Assembly: GCF_020404745.1 (NCBI RefSeq)
Contig: NZ_JAIZAP010000006.1
Span: 124,001 to 188,000 of the forward strand
Length of the DNA stretch: 64,000 nt
Direction: 5' to 3'
Origin: Aquibacillus saliphilus
Lineage (GTDB): Bacteria > Bacillota > Bacilli > Bacillales > Amphibacillaceae
Positions within the stretch are counted from its first letter, which is position 1, and every line of letters begins with the position of its first letter. The notes under the pieces are model-generated. The model searched no databases, was not told where the DNA came from, and saw nothing but the letters and a program-made list of their open reading frames with translations. Positions 47,016 to 56,019 of the stretch are shown piece by piece. The position numbers and the translations under genes were made by a program.

Positions 47016-48362
47016 TTACTGTAACAATGGAGTTATCTTTTCTTCCATTTCTTGAAGTATTTCCTCTGGTGGAGCCATCTCTGAGAAGAGTTGGTCAAAA
47101 CCACTGATTATTTCACTTTCAATCTTGGTCCAATCCTCATGAAGTGGATAGATGTAGCCATTATTCATTTGGTCAATTACCGCTAATTCGATTGACTCCC
47201 TAGAAGGATTATTTGGTATCTCAATAAATTCGTCTGACTCTAAAACACTCTTTCTAGGTGGGACGAAGAAGGCAGATTGTGCCTGAATACCAGTTTGACT
47301 ACCTAAGAATTTTAATAGTTTCTCAGCTTCTTCCGGATGATCACTGCCTTCAAAAACAACAGTACCAGCTTGCCCTAATAGTGGATATCTTCCTTCAGGG
47401 CCCTTAGGTAATGGCGCAATATCCCACTCGAAATCAGTTATTCCTCTAACATTTGCAATGTAACTATACATAAACGGGAACATGGCAACTTGACCACTTT
47501 CAAAATTCAAACTTTCGCCTGGTGGTACATGTGACTCGTCTTCAAAAATCATTCGATCAAGCATGGCGAACGTATCTACACCTTCAGGAGAATTCCAGGT
47601 AAACTCTGACATGTCATCAGAGAACATTTCTCCTCCAAATGATAAGGTGTGCGATGGCATCGTTGAAAAGTTCGTCCATTCATTAAATAACCGTGCACCA
47701 TATGTTCTATCGGTACCATCTCCACTAGATAATGCTTTAGCAGACTCCTCAAACTGTTCCCATGTCCACTCATCTTTCAACGCTAATTCTTTCGGCGTTT
47801 CGAGTCCAGCCTCTTCAAACATGGTCTCGTTATAATACATAATCATTGGTGGTGTTGAGAAAGGCAATCCCAATAATTCCCCATCATGTTGCCATAATTC
47901 TAAAGTCGATGGAATGTAATCATCAAAATCAAAGTCTGGATCATCTTGGAAACTTGAAATGTCAGTCATGATGTTATTGTTTACAAATTGAGGGACCATT
48001 CGTTCAGCAACCCAACCAACATCAGGTAATTCGTTACCCGCAGCCAATACGGACAACTTCTGTTGATAATCACCATGAGGAATGCTTTGAACCGTCACAC
48101 TTATATGTGGATTCTCCTCATAAAATTCTGTTAACAATTCCTCATACATCTCAATATGCTGATCATTTCCCCAGGTAGTAAATGTTAATTCAACCTCTTC
48201 TTCTGAACTAGCATTGTCTGAACTGCTATCTTCTGTAGTACTACTATCGTCACTACCGCTATCCGAATCCTCCTCCGAACTCGTTCCACTATCACTACTA
48301 CATGCAGAAAGTATAAGAAATACTAAACCTAACACTAAAATTAACTGTTTTTTAAATCTCAT
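47016..48362 (-). CDS. ABC transporter sugar-binding lipoprotein
   Basis: A 448-residue solute-binding protein with a lipoprotein signal (LGLVFLILSAC, lipobox Cys about residue 20), a Ser/Asp/Glu-rich linker, and the family-1 fold (TFTTWGNDQHIEMYEELL, AGNELPDVGWV, FSTPPMIMYYNETMFEEAGL). The ATG at 48362 has AGGGGGAG upstream. First gene of the transporter operon, behind a cre-overlapped promoter. Ligand unknown. Confidence 0.92.
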   Translation of the reverse strand: MRFKKQLILVLGLVFLILSACSSDSGTSSEEDSDSGSDDSSTTEDSSSDNASSEEEVELTFTTWGNDQHIEMYEELLTEFYEENPHISVTVQSIPHGDYQQKLSVLAAGNELPDVGWVAERMVPQFVNNNIMTDISSFQDDPDFDFDDYIPSTLELWQHDGELLGLPFSTPPMIMYYNETMFEEAGLETPKELALKDEWTWEQFEESAKALSSGDGTDRTYGARLFNEWTNFSTMPSHTLSFGGEMFSDDMSEFTWNSPEGVDTFAMLDRMIFEDESHVPPGESLNFESGQVAMFPFMYSYIANVRGITDFEWDIAPLPKGPEGRYPLLGQAGTVVFEGSDHPEEAEKLLKFLGSQTGIQAQSAFFVPPRKSVLESDEFIEIPNNPSRESIELAVIDQMNNGYIYPLHEDWTKIESEIISGFDQLFSEMAPPEEILQEMEEKITPLLQ

Positions 48363-48400
48363 GTTACTCCCCCTTTCATTTGTAATCATTGTAACAAGGT

Positions 48401-48414
48401 TGTAAGCGCTTTAT
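48401..48414. promoter_or_regulatory. cre-like site at the start of the transporter operon
   Basis: TGTAAGCGCTTTAT matches the cre consensus except for the last CA. It lies directly downstream of the -10, a position where CcpA blocks transcription. Confidence 0.6.
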
Positions 48415-48444
48415 AATATAGGTATCTTAAGAAAAGGTTTGTAA
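48415..48444 (-). promoter_or_regulatory. Promoter of the transporter operon
   Basis: TTACAA (48444-48439) and TATATT (48420-48415) spaced by 18 bases on the minus strand, about 50 bases before the ATG at 48362. Confidence 0.55.
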
Positions 48445-48458
48445 TATTAAGAAAATTG

Positions 48459-48482
48459 CAAGCGCCTCGAGGGGCTAGGCGC
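48459..48482 (-). terminator. Terminator-like hairpin after yesN
   Basis: AGCGCCT / AGGCGCT arms around CGAGGGGCT, followed on the minus strand by TGCAATTTTC. It separates the two-component genes from the transporter operon. Confidence 0.5.
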
Positions 48483-48536
48483 TGGAACTAGACATCAGGG
48501 CGCAAAATTTTATGCCTTCTTATCTATTAAGAAAAT

Positions 48537-49262
48537 TTATCTTTCTTCTCTATATTGATTTGGAGTTTTACCAATAACCTTCTTGAATACGGACGCAAAA
48601 TGTTTCGGATTTGAATAGCCAGAAAGATTTGCAATGTCATAGATTTTAAGCTTCGTTTCTACCAGTAGTTTCTCTGCTTTGTTCATCCTTTTAGTTACAA
48701 TATAATCAGATAAATTAACCTTTGTTTGTTGTTTGAAAAGTTGGCTAATGTAATTAGGGTGAAGATTTAACGTTTTAGATATGAAGCTTAATGTCAGATC
48801 TTCTTCTAAATGGGTTTCAATTACTTCTTTTATTTGACGAATATGTAGCGATTCTTCAGAGTTATTTGAACCTGACTTTTTGCTCTTATCTTCTTTTGCA
48901 ATATTGTGTAAAATACTAGCTAACTCACTGCGATTGACTGGCTTTAACAGATAGTCTTTAACTCCCAATTTGAGCGCATCCCTCGCATAATTAAAATCAT
49001 CATAGCCACTAATGACAATTACAGGAACTTGCGGCAGTTTGTCTCTTAGCAACGTGATGAATTGAATTCCGTTCATTTCTGGCATTCGAATATCTGTAAT
49101 TACGATATCCGGAATCACTACATTAAGTAGTTCTAACGCTTTATGCCCATTGGGAGCTTCCCACATCACTTTATAGCCGGTGATGACATCTTCCAATAAA
49201 GCTTTAATTCCTACTCTAATAACTTGTTCGTCCTCAACTAACAATACATTTTTCAAGCTCAT
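48537..49262 (-). CDS. yesN: AraC-type response regulator (YesN-like)
   Basis: A 241-residue regulator. Receiver domain with acidic pair VEDEQ, phospho-Asp in VITDIRMPEMNG and Lys in DYLLKPVNR; then a linker and a C-terminal AraC DNA-binding domain (LTLSFISKTLNLHPNYISQL, IANLSGYSNPKHFASVFKK). The ATG at 49262 or a GTG one codon earlier may serve as start. Partner of the histidine kinase next to it; the adjacent transporter operon is the expected target. Confidence 0.92.
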   Translation of the reverse strand: MSLKNVLLVEDEQVIRVGIKALLEDVITGYKVMWEAPNGHKALELLNVVIPDIVITDIRMPEMNGIQFITLLRDKLPQVPVIVISGYDDFNYARDALKLGVKDYLLKPVNRSELASILHNIAKEDKSKKSGSNNSEESLHIRQIKEVIETHLEEDLTLSFISKTLNLHPNYISQLFKQQTKVNLSDYIVTKRMNKAEKLLVETKLKIYDIANLSGYSNPKHFASVFKKVIGKTPNQYREER

Positions 49263-49265
49263 CAC

Positions 49266-51008
49266 CTACTCTTCGATTGGAATAACGATATTTATTCTCG
49301 TGCCTTTACCTGGCTCAGCATTTATGAACAACCTGCTATTTTCACCATGTATCAGTTTTAATCTGCTCGCAATATTCTCTAGTGCGATCCCATTATTTTG
49401 ACTAGTACTATCTGCTTGATTTTCAGCCTTCACAATACTGTTATTGATTGATTCTTTTATCTTCTGTAATCTTTTATATCCAATTCCAGTACCATTATCG
49501 TAAACAGCAATCTGAAGCTTACCACCTTCTAATTCAATTTTAATCGTTATCGTGATATCTTCCATTTGACTGTCGAAGCCATGAGCAATCGCATTTTCAA
49601 TCAGTGGTTGAATAATATACTTTGGTACCTGATAACTTGTTACTCCATCAGCTATATTCCATTCAACTACAAGTGAATCACCTAATCGTCGCTTCATAAT
49701 CGCTACATATGTTTCAGTAAAATCAATTTCCTCTTTAAGACTGATTTGTTGTTCATCATTTCTTAGTCGATATCTAATTAATCTTCCAAGTTCAGATATC
49801 ATATCCGACAACTCGAGTTGACCACGTGCAATTGCTGTCATATTAATCGATTCCAGCGCATTAAAGATAAAATGAGGATCCATCCTCGACTGCAATGCTT
49901 TAAACTCCGCTTCTGAATTTCTTCTATTTAATTCATACGTTTCTTCAACTAAGGAGTTTATCTCACTTAACATATAGTTATAAGCCCCTCCCAACTCACC
50001 AATATCCCCTTTAGATTCGACACTAATTTGATTAGACATCTTGTTGACTTGAAACTCTTTGATCCGTTTTTTTAATAGTTCAAGAGGCTTCAGTAAGTAG
50101 TTTGACATGAAGTAAGACAAGATTAATGATACAAACAATGAAATCACTAACACTGTAATTAATAGAAAATTAAAGTCTTTAATTTCACTATATAAATAAG
50201 TTTTAGGGATGACATTACTGATTTGAATCCCTGTTTTACTAGATGTATTTGATACACATAAATATTCTTCGCTGGACTGTGTATCTTCAATCCACTTGCC
50301 ATTTGCATTACAGCTTAATAGCAACTGATCCCTTTCCTTTTGAAATAGCGGTTTACCTTCACGAAAAATTTGCCAATTTTCGCTAGGAAGCTGCTCGGTA
50401 ATTTTATCTAAGTATCCAGGAGAAAAATCCACTTTAATGAACCCTAATTGTTTTTTATCATTGGGATCTCTTAATAACCGAATCAAGCTCACATAAGACT
50501 CATCATTTTTTTTATAATAAGTTGGAATATGTTCAGGTAAAACCATCCAATCTCCTTGTCTCTCCCGCACGCTTGAATACCATTCTTGTGCTTCTAAATC
50601 AATCGAGTTATCAATTCGATAATCATCCATATGACTAAACGTTTGGCCATTATTAGTGAACACATGGATTCCATCCACTTGTTCTTTATTATATAAAGAA
50701 GCCGACAAAAATAGCGAAAAGGAATTGGAATGATTGTAGTTTTTGTAAAAAACCGGTGTGTACCTTTTATATTCTCTTAGAATATTTAACAGACTATTAT
50801 TATATAACACTGATAAGGTATCTCTTGCTGCATCTTCCATCATTAAATCCAAGTTTTGATTTAATTGAATAATCGTGTTTTCTGTTTTCGTTATTACTTC
50901 CTCGCTTTTAGAGGTAGCAAAAATTTGATGAACCGCTACTCCTATAATTATAAGAGGTATTAATACAAGTACTGCAAAGGTTATAAATAACTTATTTCTT
51001 AATTTCAT
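49266..51008 (-). CDS. yesM: Sensor histidine kinase (YesM-like)
   Basis: A 580-residue membrane kinase: helix at residues 7-27, a large outer sensing domain, a second helix near 275-298, HAMP, the YesM-type phospho-acceptor SRMDPHFIFNALESI, and an HATPase domain (NAIAHG, DNGTGIGYKRL). ATG at 51008 with GAGGTG nine bases upstream. It abuts the response-regulator gene. Likely senses an extracellular sugar or the loaded binding protein. Confidence 0.92.
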   Translation of the reverse strand: MKLRNKLFITFAVLVLIPLIIIGVAVHQIFATSKSEEVITKTENTIIQLNQNLDLMMEDAARDTLSVLYNNSLLNILREYKRYTPVFYKNYNHSNSFSLFLSASLYNKEQVDGIHVFTNNGQTFSHMDDYRIDNSIDLEAQEWYSSVRERQGDWMVLPEHIPTYYKKNDESYVSLIRLLRDPNDKKQLGFIKVDFSPGYLDKITEQLPSENWQIFREGKPLFQKERDQLLLSCNANGKWIEDTQSSEEYLCVSNTSSKTGIQISNVIPKTYLYSEIKDFNFLLITVLVISLFVSLILSYFMSNYLLKPLELLKKRIKEFQVNKMSNQISVESKGDIGELGGAYNYMLSEINSLVEETYELNRRNSEAEFKALQSRMDPHFIFNALESINMTAIARGQLELSDMISELGRLIRYRLRNDEQQISLKEEIDFTETYVAIMKRRLGDSLVVEWNIADGVTSYQVPKYIIQPLIENAIAHGFDSQMEDITITIKIELEGGKLQIAVYDNGTGIGYKRLQKIKESINNSIVKAENQADSTSQNNGIALENIASRLKLIHGENSRLFINAEPGKGTRINIVIPIEE

Positions 51009-51133
51009 GACTGTAATCACCTCGGGTGCGATATATATCGGTATTTAAAACAAATTTCACCTATCGAATATATTAATTCGATAGATCTATCTCGCTTTCC
51101 TTTGTTTCATTTGAATATGAGGATTTTAATAAA

Positions 51134-51178
51134 CCAAAAGCCAACATTAAACTAATTAATGCTGGCTTTTGGTTAAAC
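51134..51178 (-). terminator. Strong hairpin between array D and yesM
   Basis: AACCAAAAGCCA / TGGCTTTTGGTT, a 12-base-pair stem with a 19-base loop. Its minus-strand 3' end has TTTATT. It would insulate yesM from transcription entering from the sialic-acid operon. Confidence 0.6.
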
Positions 51179-51214
51179 TTATTTAACTGAATTTAACTTT
51201 TGCAGATAACGTGT

Positions 51215-51674
51215 GAGTGCGCATTCTCTGGCCTTGAGTGAGAATAAATCAAGGATGAGTGCGCATTCCACGCCATTGAATGAGAATAAATCCTGCACGA
51301 GCGCGCATTCCCGGGATTGAGTGAGAATAATTCCAGCACGAGCGCGCATTCCACGCCATTGAATGAGAATAAATCCTGCACGAGCGCGCATTCCTGGGAT
51401 TGAGTGAGAATAAATCCGGGCTAAGCGCGCATTTCCACGCCACTGAGTGAGAATAAATCCAGGATGAGTGCGCATTCCCTTGCCTTGAGTGAGAATAAAT
51501 CCAGCACGAGTGCGCATTCCATGGCCTTGAGTGAGAATAAATCCAGGATGAGCGCGCATTCCATGGCCTTGAGTGAGAATAAACCTAGGATTAGTGCGCA
51601 TTCCACGCCCCTGAGTGAGAATAAATCCAGCACGAGCGCGCATTCCACGCCCCTAAGTGAGACGAGCGCTCATC
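51215..51674 (+). repeat. 42-bp repeat array D (about 11 units)
   Basis: Units run GAG(T/C)GCGCATTCC, a gap of 7-9 variable bases, GAGTGAGAATAAATCC, a gap of 4-6 variable bases. The period is 42 bases almost throughout. Frames open on both strands (14-residue repeats such as MRARAGFILTQGRG) result from the period and have no ribosome sites. Confidence 0.93.
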
Positions 51675-51683
51675 ATAATTAAA

Positions 51684-51712
51684 TAAGCAGATCACATTAT
51701 ATTACCTGCTTC
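51684..51712 (-). terminator. Terminator of the sialic-acid operon
   Basis: AGCAGGT / ATCTGCT arms with an 11-base loop, then TATTTAATT on the minus strand, about ten bases past the RpiR stop. Confidence 0.5.
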
Positions 51713-51721
51713 GCTGTTTTG

Positions 51722-52576
51722 TTATAGTAGCTTTTCGATGACGGATTTTGCGGTGCGTTCGCGATTAACAATTGATTCTTTGTTTGTTCGTTTGAAATAC
51801 TCTGCAAAAAGGAGATCTAATAAGTATAGCTGTGAGATTTTTGCGGTAATACTTCCGCCTTGTAACGGGCCTTCGTTGGCACCGCAAATTAGCGTTATGT
51901 CGGAGTATTTCGTTAGCGGTGATTTCGCGAATCTTGTAATAGAGATGATTGGTACTCCTCTTTCTTTTGCAACTTTTGCAATTTCGATTGAATCTTTCGT
52001 CGATCCTGAGTATGAAATAATTACAGCTACTTCGTTCTTAGTCATTAATGAAGCTGTCATCATTTGAAGGTGGGTATCTATCGAGCATTCTGTCTTATTC
52101 GTTATCCTCATGAATTTATTTTTTGCTTCCATGGCAGTCAAAAGCGAAGAACCAACACCGTAAAAGTGGATTCTTTCGGCATTGATCATTTCATCAACCG
52201 CTTTTGACATATCTTTAGAATTAAGAAGGTTACGCGTTTCAGATAATGCGTCAACTGTTGATGATAATACCTTTGAAGCGAGTTCGTCGATTGTATCTTG
52301 CATGGTAATTTCGCTTGATAGTTGTGGTGTTTCATCTTGCAATGATAAGCTATGCGCAATCGATATTTTGAACTCCTGGTAACCTTTAAGGTCCATCGCT
52401 CGACAGAATCTAAACACACTAGTATCACCAACCTGACAGGCGTCAGCCAAGTCCGTAATCGACATATAAATGACTTCTTTTTTATGCTCGACAACAAATG
52501 TTGCCACTTTCTTTTCTGTATTCGTTAAAGACTGAAACCTTGATTTAATTAATGTGAATATATCTACATTAGTCAT
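51722..52576 (-). CDS. RpiR/MurR-family regulator
   Basis: A 284-residue regulator: N-terminal HTH (ITDLADACQVGDTSVFRFCR), then a SIS sugar-phosphate domain (FYGVGSSLLTAMEAK, VAVIISYSGSTKDSIEIAK). ATG at 52576 overlaps the ROK kinase stop (ATGACTAA), with GGAAGGAG six bases upstream; the longer frame has no site. Last gene of the sialic-acid operon; likely ligand ManNAc-6-P or GlcNAc-6-P (inferred from neighbours). Confidence 0.9.
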   Translation of the reverse strand: MTNVDIFTLIKSRFQSLTNTEKKVATFVVEHKKEVIYMSITDLADACQVGDTSVFRFCRAMDLKGYQEFKISIAHSLSLQDETPQLSSEITMQDTIDELASKVLSSTVDALSETRNLLNSKDMSKAVDEMINAERIHFYGVGSSLLTAMEAKNKFMRITNKTECSIDTHLQMMTASLMTKNEVAVIISYSGSTKDSIEIAKVAKERGVPIISITRFAKSPLTKYSDITLICGANEGPLQGGSITAKISQLYLLDLLFAEYFKRTNKESIVNRERTAKSVIEKLL

Positions 52577-53474
52577 TACGTACTCCTTCCGCCTGTCCTG
52601 ATAAATGAAGTGATATCGCACCCATTACCCCAGCTTTATTTCCTAGTGAAGCCTTTACTATTTTAATTTTTGAAAAACTTCCCATGATTCGTTGTTTAAC
52701 TCTCGTATTTATCATACGAACTATTTCTTCTCGTTCCATAATCCCTCCACCGATAATAATTGCTTGGGGATTAAAAACATGAATTAAAGATATAAGTCCT
52801 ATCGCTATTTCATCGATCCAATCGTTAACAACCTTATCTAACATACGATTTCCTTGATTATAGTTATCTATAATAATTCTACCATTACTATACAACTCGT
52901 TAACTTCGATTGACTTTTTCACTAAAGCTGTCACAGATCCATACATTTCGTAGCATCCATTTCCACCACAAACACACGGTAGTCCGGAGGGGTGAGTGAT
53001 GATATGACCAAACTCACCAGCAAGTCCGTTTGTTCCGTTATATAGGTTGGAATCAAGTACAATTGCACCACCAACACCAGTCCCATAAGTTAAACAAAGA
53101 AAATTGGTAAAATCCTTACCACTACCAAAGTTTTTTTCACCTAATGCAGCAGCATTTACATCATTTTCAACTTCAACAGGGACATCGAATCTTGACTCTA
53201 ATATATACTTTAGTTTTGTCCCTGTATAGTTTGGTATATTTTGATTAGCATAGGTGATTTCACCCTTAAGATTATCTACTTGACCGGCAGTACTAACACC
53301 AATTGCATCAAAATCGCTAAACTCTGAAATGATTCGAATGACCTTTTCTACTACGTATTTTCCACCTTTTTTACTTTCAGAATCATATTCTTCAAAAAAT
53401 TCAATAGCACCTTTTTCATTGGATATACAAAGTTTTATCGAAGTTCCACCAATATCTACTCCTACTAGTTTCAT
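52569..53474 (-). CDS. nanK: ROK-family sugar kinase, probable N-acetylmannosamine kinase
   Basis: A 301-residue kinase: ATP motif VGVDIGGTSIKLCI, GVSTAGQVD, NDVNAAALGE, the catalytic GLAGEFGHI and the zinc box CVCGGNGCYE. The NanE gene just upstream makes ManNAc kinase the natural role; a general hexosamine kinase is the alternative. ATG at 53474 lies nine bases from AAAGG. Confidence 0.88.
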   Translation of the reverse strand: MKLVGVDIGGTSIKLCISNEKGAIEFFEEYDSESKKGGKYVVEKVIRIISEFSDFDAIGVSTAGQVDNLKGEITYANQNIPNYTGTKLKYILESRFDVPVEVENDVNAAALGEKNFGSGKDFTNFLCLTYGTGVGGAIVLDSNLYNGTNGLAGEFGHIITHPSGLPCVCGGNGCYEMYGSVTALVKKSIEVNELYSNGRIIIDNYNQGNRMLDKVVNDWIDEIAIGLISLIHVFNPQAIIIGGGIMEREEIVRMINTRVKQRIMGSFSKIKIVKASLGNKAGVMGAISLHLSGQAEGVRND

Positions 53475-53486
53475 TGGATTCATCCT

Positions 53487-54197
53487 TTAGGCTTCTTTGT
53501 AGCTATACTCTTTAATACGTTCAGCAAATCGCTTCGTTATTTCCATCGGTCTTGTAATAGCTGTTCCTACGACAGCAGCATGCACACCTACTTCAAGCAT
53601 CGAAGTTAATTCTTCAGGAGTAGAGATTCCACCTTCTGCAATAATTGGAATAGGGATATCTTCGACGATTCGCTTCGCTAATTCTACATCTGGTAAGCTC
53701 TTCCCTTTTGTAGACTCGGTATAACCACTTAAAGTAGTACCAATCAAGTCAAAACCCAATTGATATGCTTCTTTCGCTTCTTGATATGTAGAGCAATCAG
53801 CCATAAACAGCTGATCTCTATATTTCTCTCTAATCTTAGGAAAAATTTCAGTTATCGTCGTTTTATCGGGCCGAATCCGGTTGGTGGCATCAAGCGCTAT
53901 AATTTCGACACCTTCCTGATACAAAGCATCAATTTCCTTCATTGTTGGAGTGATGAAAACACCGGACTCATCATATACTCTTTTAATTATGCCAATAATC
54001 GGCAAATTTACAACCTTTTTAATCTCTCTTATGTCTTCTACACTATTGGCTCTTATTCCTTTAGCTCCACCAAGCATTGCAGCATATGCCATCCGGCCCA
54101 TAATAAATGGGCTATGAAGTGGTTCTTCGGGTAGGGCCTGACAAGATACAATCAGTTCACCTTTTATATTTTCAAATAAATTTTCTGTCGTTTTCAT
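53487..54197 (-). CDS. nanE: N-acylglucosamine-6-phosphate 2-epimerase
   Basis: A 236-residue TIM barrel that converts ManNAc-6-P to GlcNAc-6-P. Signature: LIVSCQALPEEPLHSPFIMG, GGAKGIRANS, ALDATNR, IAEGGISTPEE, HAAVVGTAITRP. ATG at 54197 has GGGG eight bases upstream; the longer frame overlaps the permease gene without its own site. Between permease and kinase genes with short gaps. Confidence 0.95.
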   Translation of the reverse strand: MKTTENLFENIKGELIVSCQALPEEPLHSPFIMGRMAYAAMLGGAKGIRANSVEDIREIKKVVNLPIIGIIKRVYDESGVFITPTMKEIDALYQEGVEIIALDATNRIRPDKTTITEIFPKIREKYRDQLFMADCSTYQEAKEAYQLGFDLIGTTLSGYTESTKGKSLPDVELAKRIVEDIPIPIIAEGGISTPEELTSMLEVGVHAAVVGTAITRPMEITKRFAERIKEYSYKEA

Positions 54198-54219
54198 AAA
54201 ATCATCCCCATGATCTGAA

Positions 54220-55062
54220 TTATCCTTTTTCTGCACCAATTGTTATTCCACTAGTAAAGTACCGTTGGAAAAACACAAAGATTACTAGCATTGGTATTGC
54301 TGCTACTGTAGCGCCAGCCATTTTATATGCAAAATTTGGATTTAAGTCTTGCATTAAGGTAGCAATTCCTACATTTAATGTCTTCACATTTTCTTCTTGC
54401 CCAATAACAAGTTGCCATAAATAGTCATTCCATACTTGAACGAAAAACAAGATAAATAATGCACCAATACCTGGTTTTACAATTGGAAGCATAATTTTAA
54501 CGAACGTCCTTAGTTCACTTGCTCCGTCCATCCTTGCAGATTCTCGTAAAGAATCCGGGATACTATCAAAAAATCCTTTTAGTAGGAAAACTCCAAAAGC
54601 AGTTGCCACATTCGGCCAAATCATTCCATTTAATGAATTAACCATACCTAAGTCTTGAACAACTCTAAATAAAGGAACAATCATTACCTCTTTTGGTATC
54701 ATTAAACTTGAAATGAAAATAATAAAGATTACATTTTTTCCCTTAAATTCTAACTTTGAAAAAGCATATGCTGCAAGCGAACTAACAATCACCAATGCAA
54801 CGGTTGATACAAGCGATACAATAATACTGTTCATCGCCCACCTAAATGCTGGCTGGTTATTAAAAACATCAATATAGTTGACATAATTGAATGTTTTTGG
54901 AATCCAATCTGGTGGCATTTTCACTACTGCCGCACTATTTTTAAACGAACTAGTTATCAACCAAAACAATGGAAACACACTTAATACAGCGAAAAATATT
55001 ACTAAGGCATTTGCTACTAGATCAAATTTTTCTAATTTACGTTTGTTTTTTCGTTTAAACAT
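54220..55062 (-). CDS. ABC transporter permease 2 of the sialic-acid operon
   Basis: A 280-residue MalG-type permease with six helices and EAA loop RESARMDGASELRTFVKIMLP. GAGGTG precedes the ATG. Works with the permease just upstream and the lipoprotein at 56020-57429; the ATPase is not encoded here. Confidence 0.9.
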   Translation of the reverse strand: MFKRKNKRKLEKFDLVANALVIFFAVLSVFPLFWLITSSFKNSAAVVKMPPDWIPKTFNYVNYIDVFNNQPAFRWAMNSIIVSLVSTVALVIVSSLAAYAFSKLEFKGKNVIFIIFISSLMIPKEVMIVPLFRVVQDLGMVNSLNGMIWPNVATAFGVFLLKGFFDSIPDSLRESARMDGASELRTFVKIMLPIVKPGIGALFILFFVQVWNDYLWQLVIGQEENVKTLNVGIATLMQDLNPNFAYKMAGATVAAIPMLVIFVFFQRYFTSGITIGAEKG

Positions 55063-55072
55063 CTTCTCACCT

Positions 55073-55948
55073 CTACTCCTTCCTCAACATAGTTCTAAGC
55101 TGCGGGATAGCTAATAGTAATGCAATAACAAACATAATTACACCGACAGCTGAGGCAATTCCCAACTGATTATATTTAAATGCATTATTATATAGGAAAT
55201 ACATCAGTGTTGTTGAAGCATTATTTGGGCCACCTCCGGTTAGGAGTTGGATAACTACGAATATCTTTAAAACAGCAATGATATTAATGATGATGATATA
55301 TAAAGTAGTAGGCTTAACTAATGGAATTAATATCTTAAATATGACGTCTTTTCGATTAGCTCCATCAATTTCAGCCGCTTCAAATAATTCCTTTGGGACA
55401 CCAATCATCGATGCAATATAAAGAATGATTGCCTGACCAACATTGGTAGCAAATGTAACAAATATAATCACTGGCAGTACTAAGTCTTTATTACCAAGAA
55501 AATTTACTGCTGGTAGTTCTAACTCTCTCATCACATAGGGGATCAGTCCGTTAGCTGGATTTAGCAAAAAGCCCCAAATCATACTCATTACAACCATGGA
55601 CACCATCACTGGGATGTAATAACTCCCCCTAATAAATGATACATATTTTGCATTTTTATCAAAAATAGCTGATGAAACAAAAATAGCAAATAGTACTGTT
55701 AAAGCGACGATCGCAACTACGAAAACAACTGTATTAATGACTGATTTAACGAAAACAGGATTGCTAAACAACGCTGTATAATTGTCAAACCCAACAAAAG
55801 TTGTCCCTTGATAGCTTATTTTAAATAAACTTAATCGGATGCCTTCAAAAATTGGATAGACAAGAAATACTAAAAAAAAGAGGAGTTGAGGCGCAATAAA
55901 GAGATATCCTGTCATGTTTCTCTTCAAGGCGTAGCGATTTACTTTCAT
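55073..55948 (-). CDS. ABC transporter permease 1 of the sialic-acid operon
   Basis: A 291-residue MalF-type permease; EAA loop FEAAEIDGANRKDVIFKILIP and six helices. The ATG at 55948 is preferred over a GTG two codons earlier because AAAGGG lies at better spacing. Confidence 0.9.
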   Translation of the reverse strand: MKVNRYALKRNMTGYLFIAPQLLFFLVFLVYPIFEGIRLSLFKISYQGTTFVGFDNYTALFSNPVFVKSVINTVVFVVAIVALTVLFAIFVSSAIFDKNAKYVSFIRGSYYIPVMVSMVVMSMIWGFLLNPANGLIPYVMRELELPAVNFLGNKDLVLPVIIFVTFATNVGQAIILYIASMIGVPKELFEAAEIDGANRKDVIFKILIPLVKPTTLYIIIINIIAVLKIFVVIQLLTGGGPNNASTTLMYFLYNNAFKYNQLGIASAVGVIMFVIALLLAIPQLRTMLRKE

Positions 55949-55971
55949 AAACACCCTTTTCCTTTCTAAAA

Positions 55972-55999
55972 TTCAGGGCCCCTGCTTTCGGGGCCTGAA
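55972..55999 (-). promoter_or_regulatory. Intercistronic stem-loop after the sialic-acid binding protein
   Basis: TTCAGG...CCTGAA and CCCC/GGGG arms form a GC-rich hairpin with one bulged G. The following minus-strand bases (AATTTTAG) give only a weak U-tract. It lies at the same place relative to the binding-protein gene as the hairpin at 46942-46975. Confidence 0.6.
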
Positions 56000-56019
56000 C
56001 CTATAATAAAATACTTTTT

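Noticed and set aside
51179-51682. Repetitive open frames across the 42-bp arrays (also at 42186-42971, 59862-60227 and 61449-61979)
   Set aside because: Frames are open on both strands in several phases because the period is divisible by three; no ribosome sites, no start context, no family.
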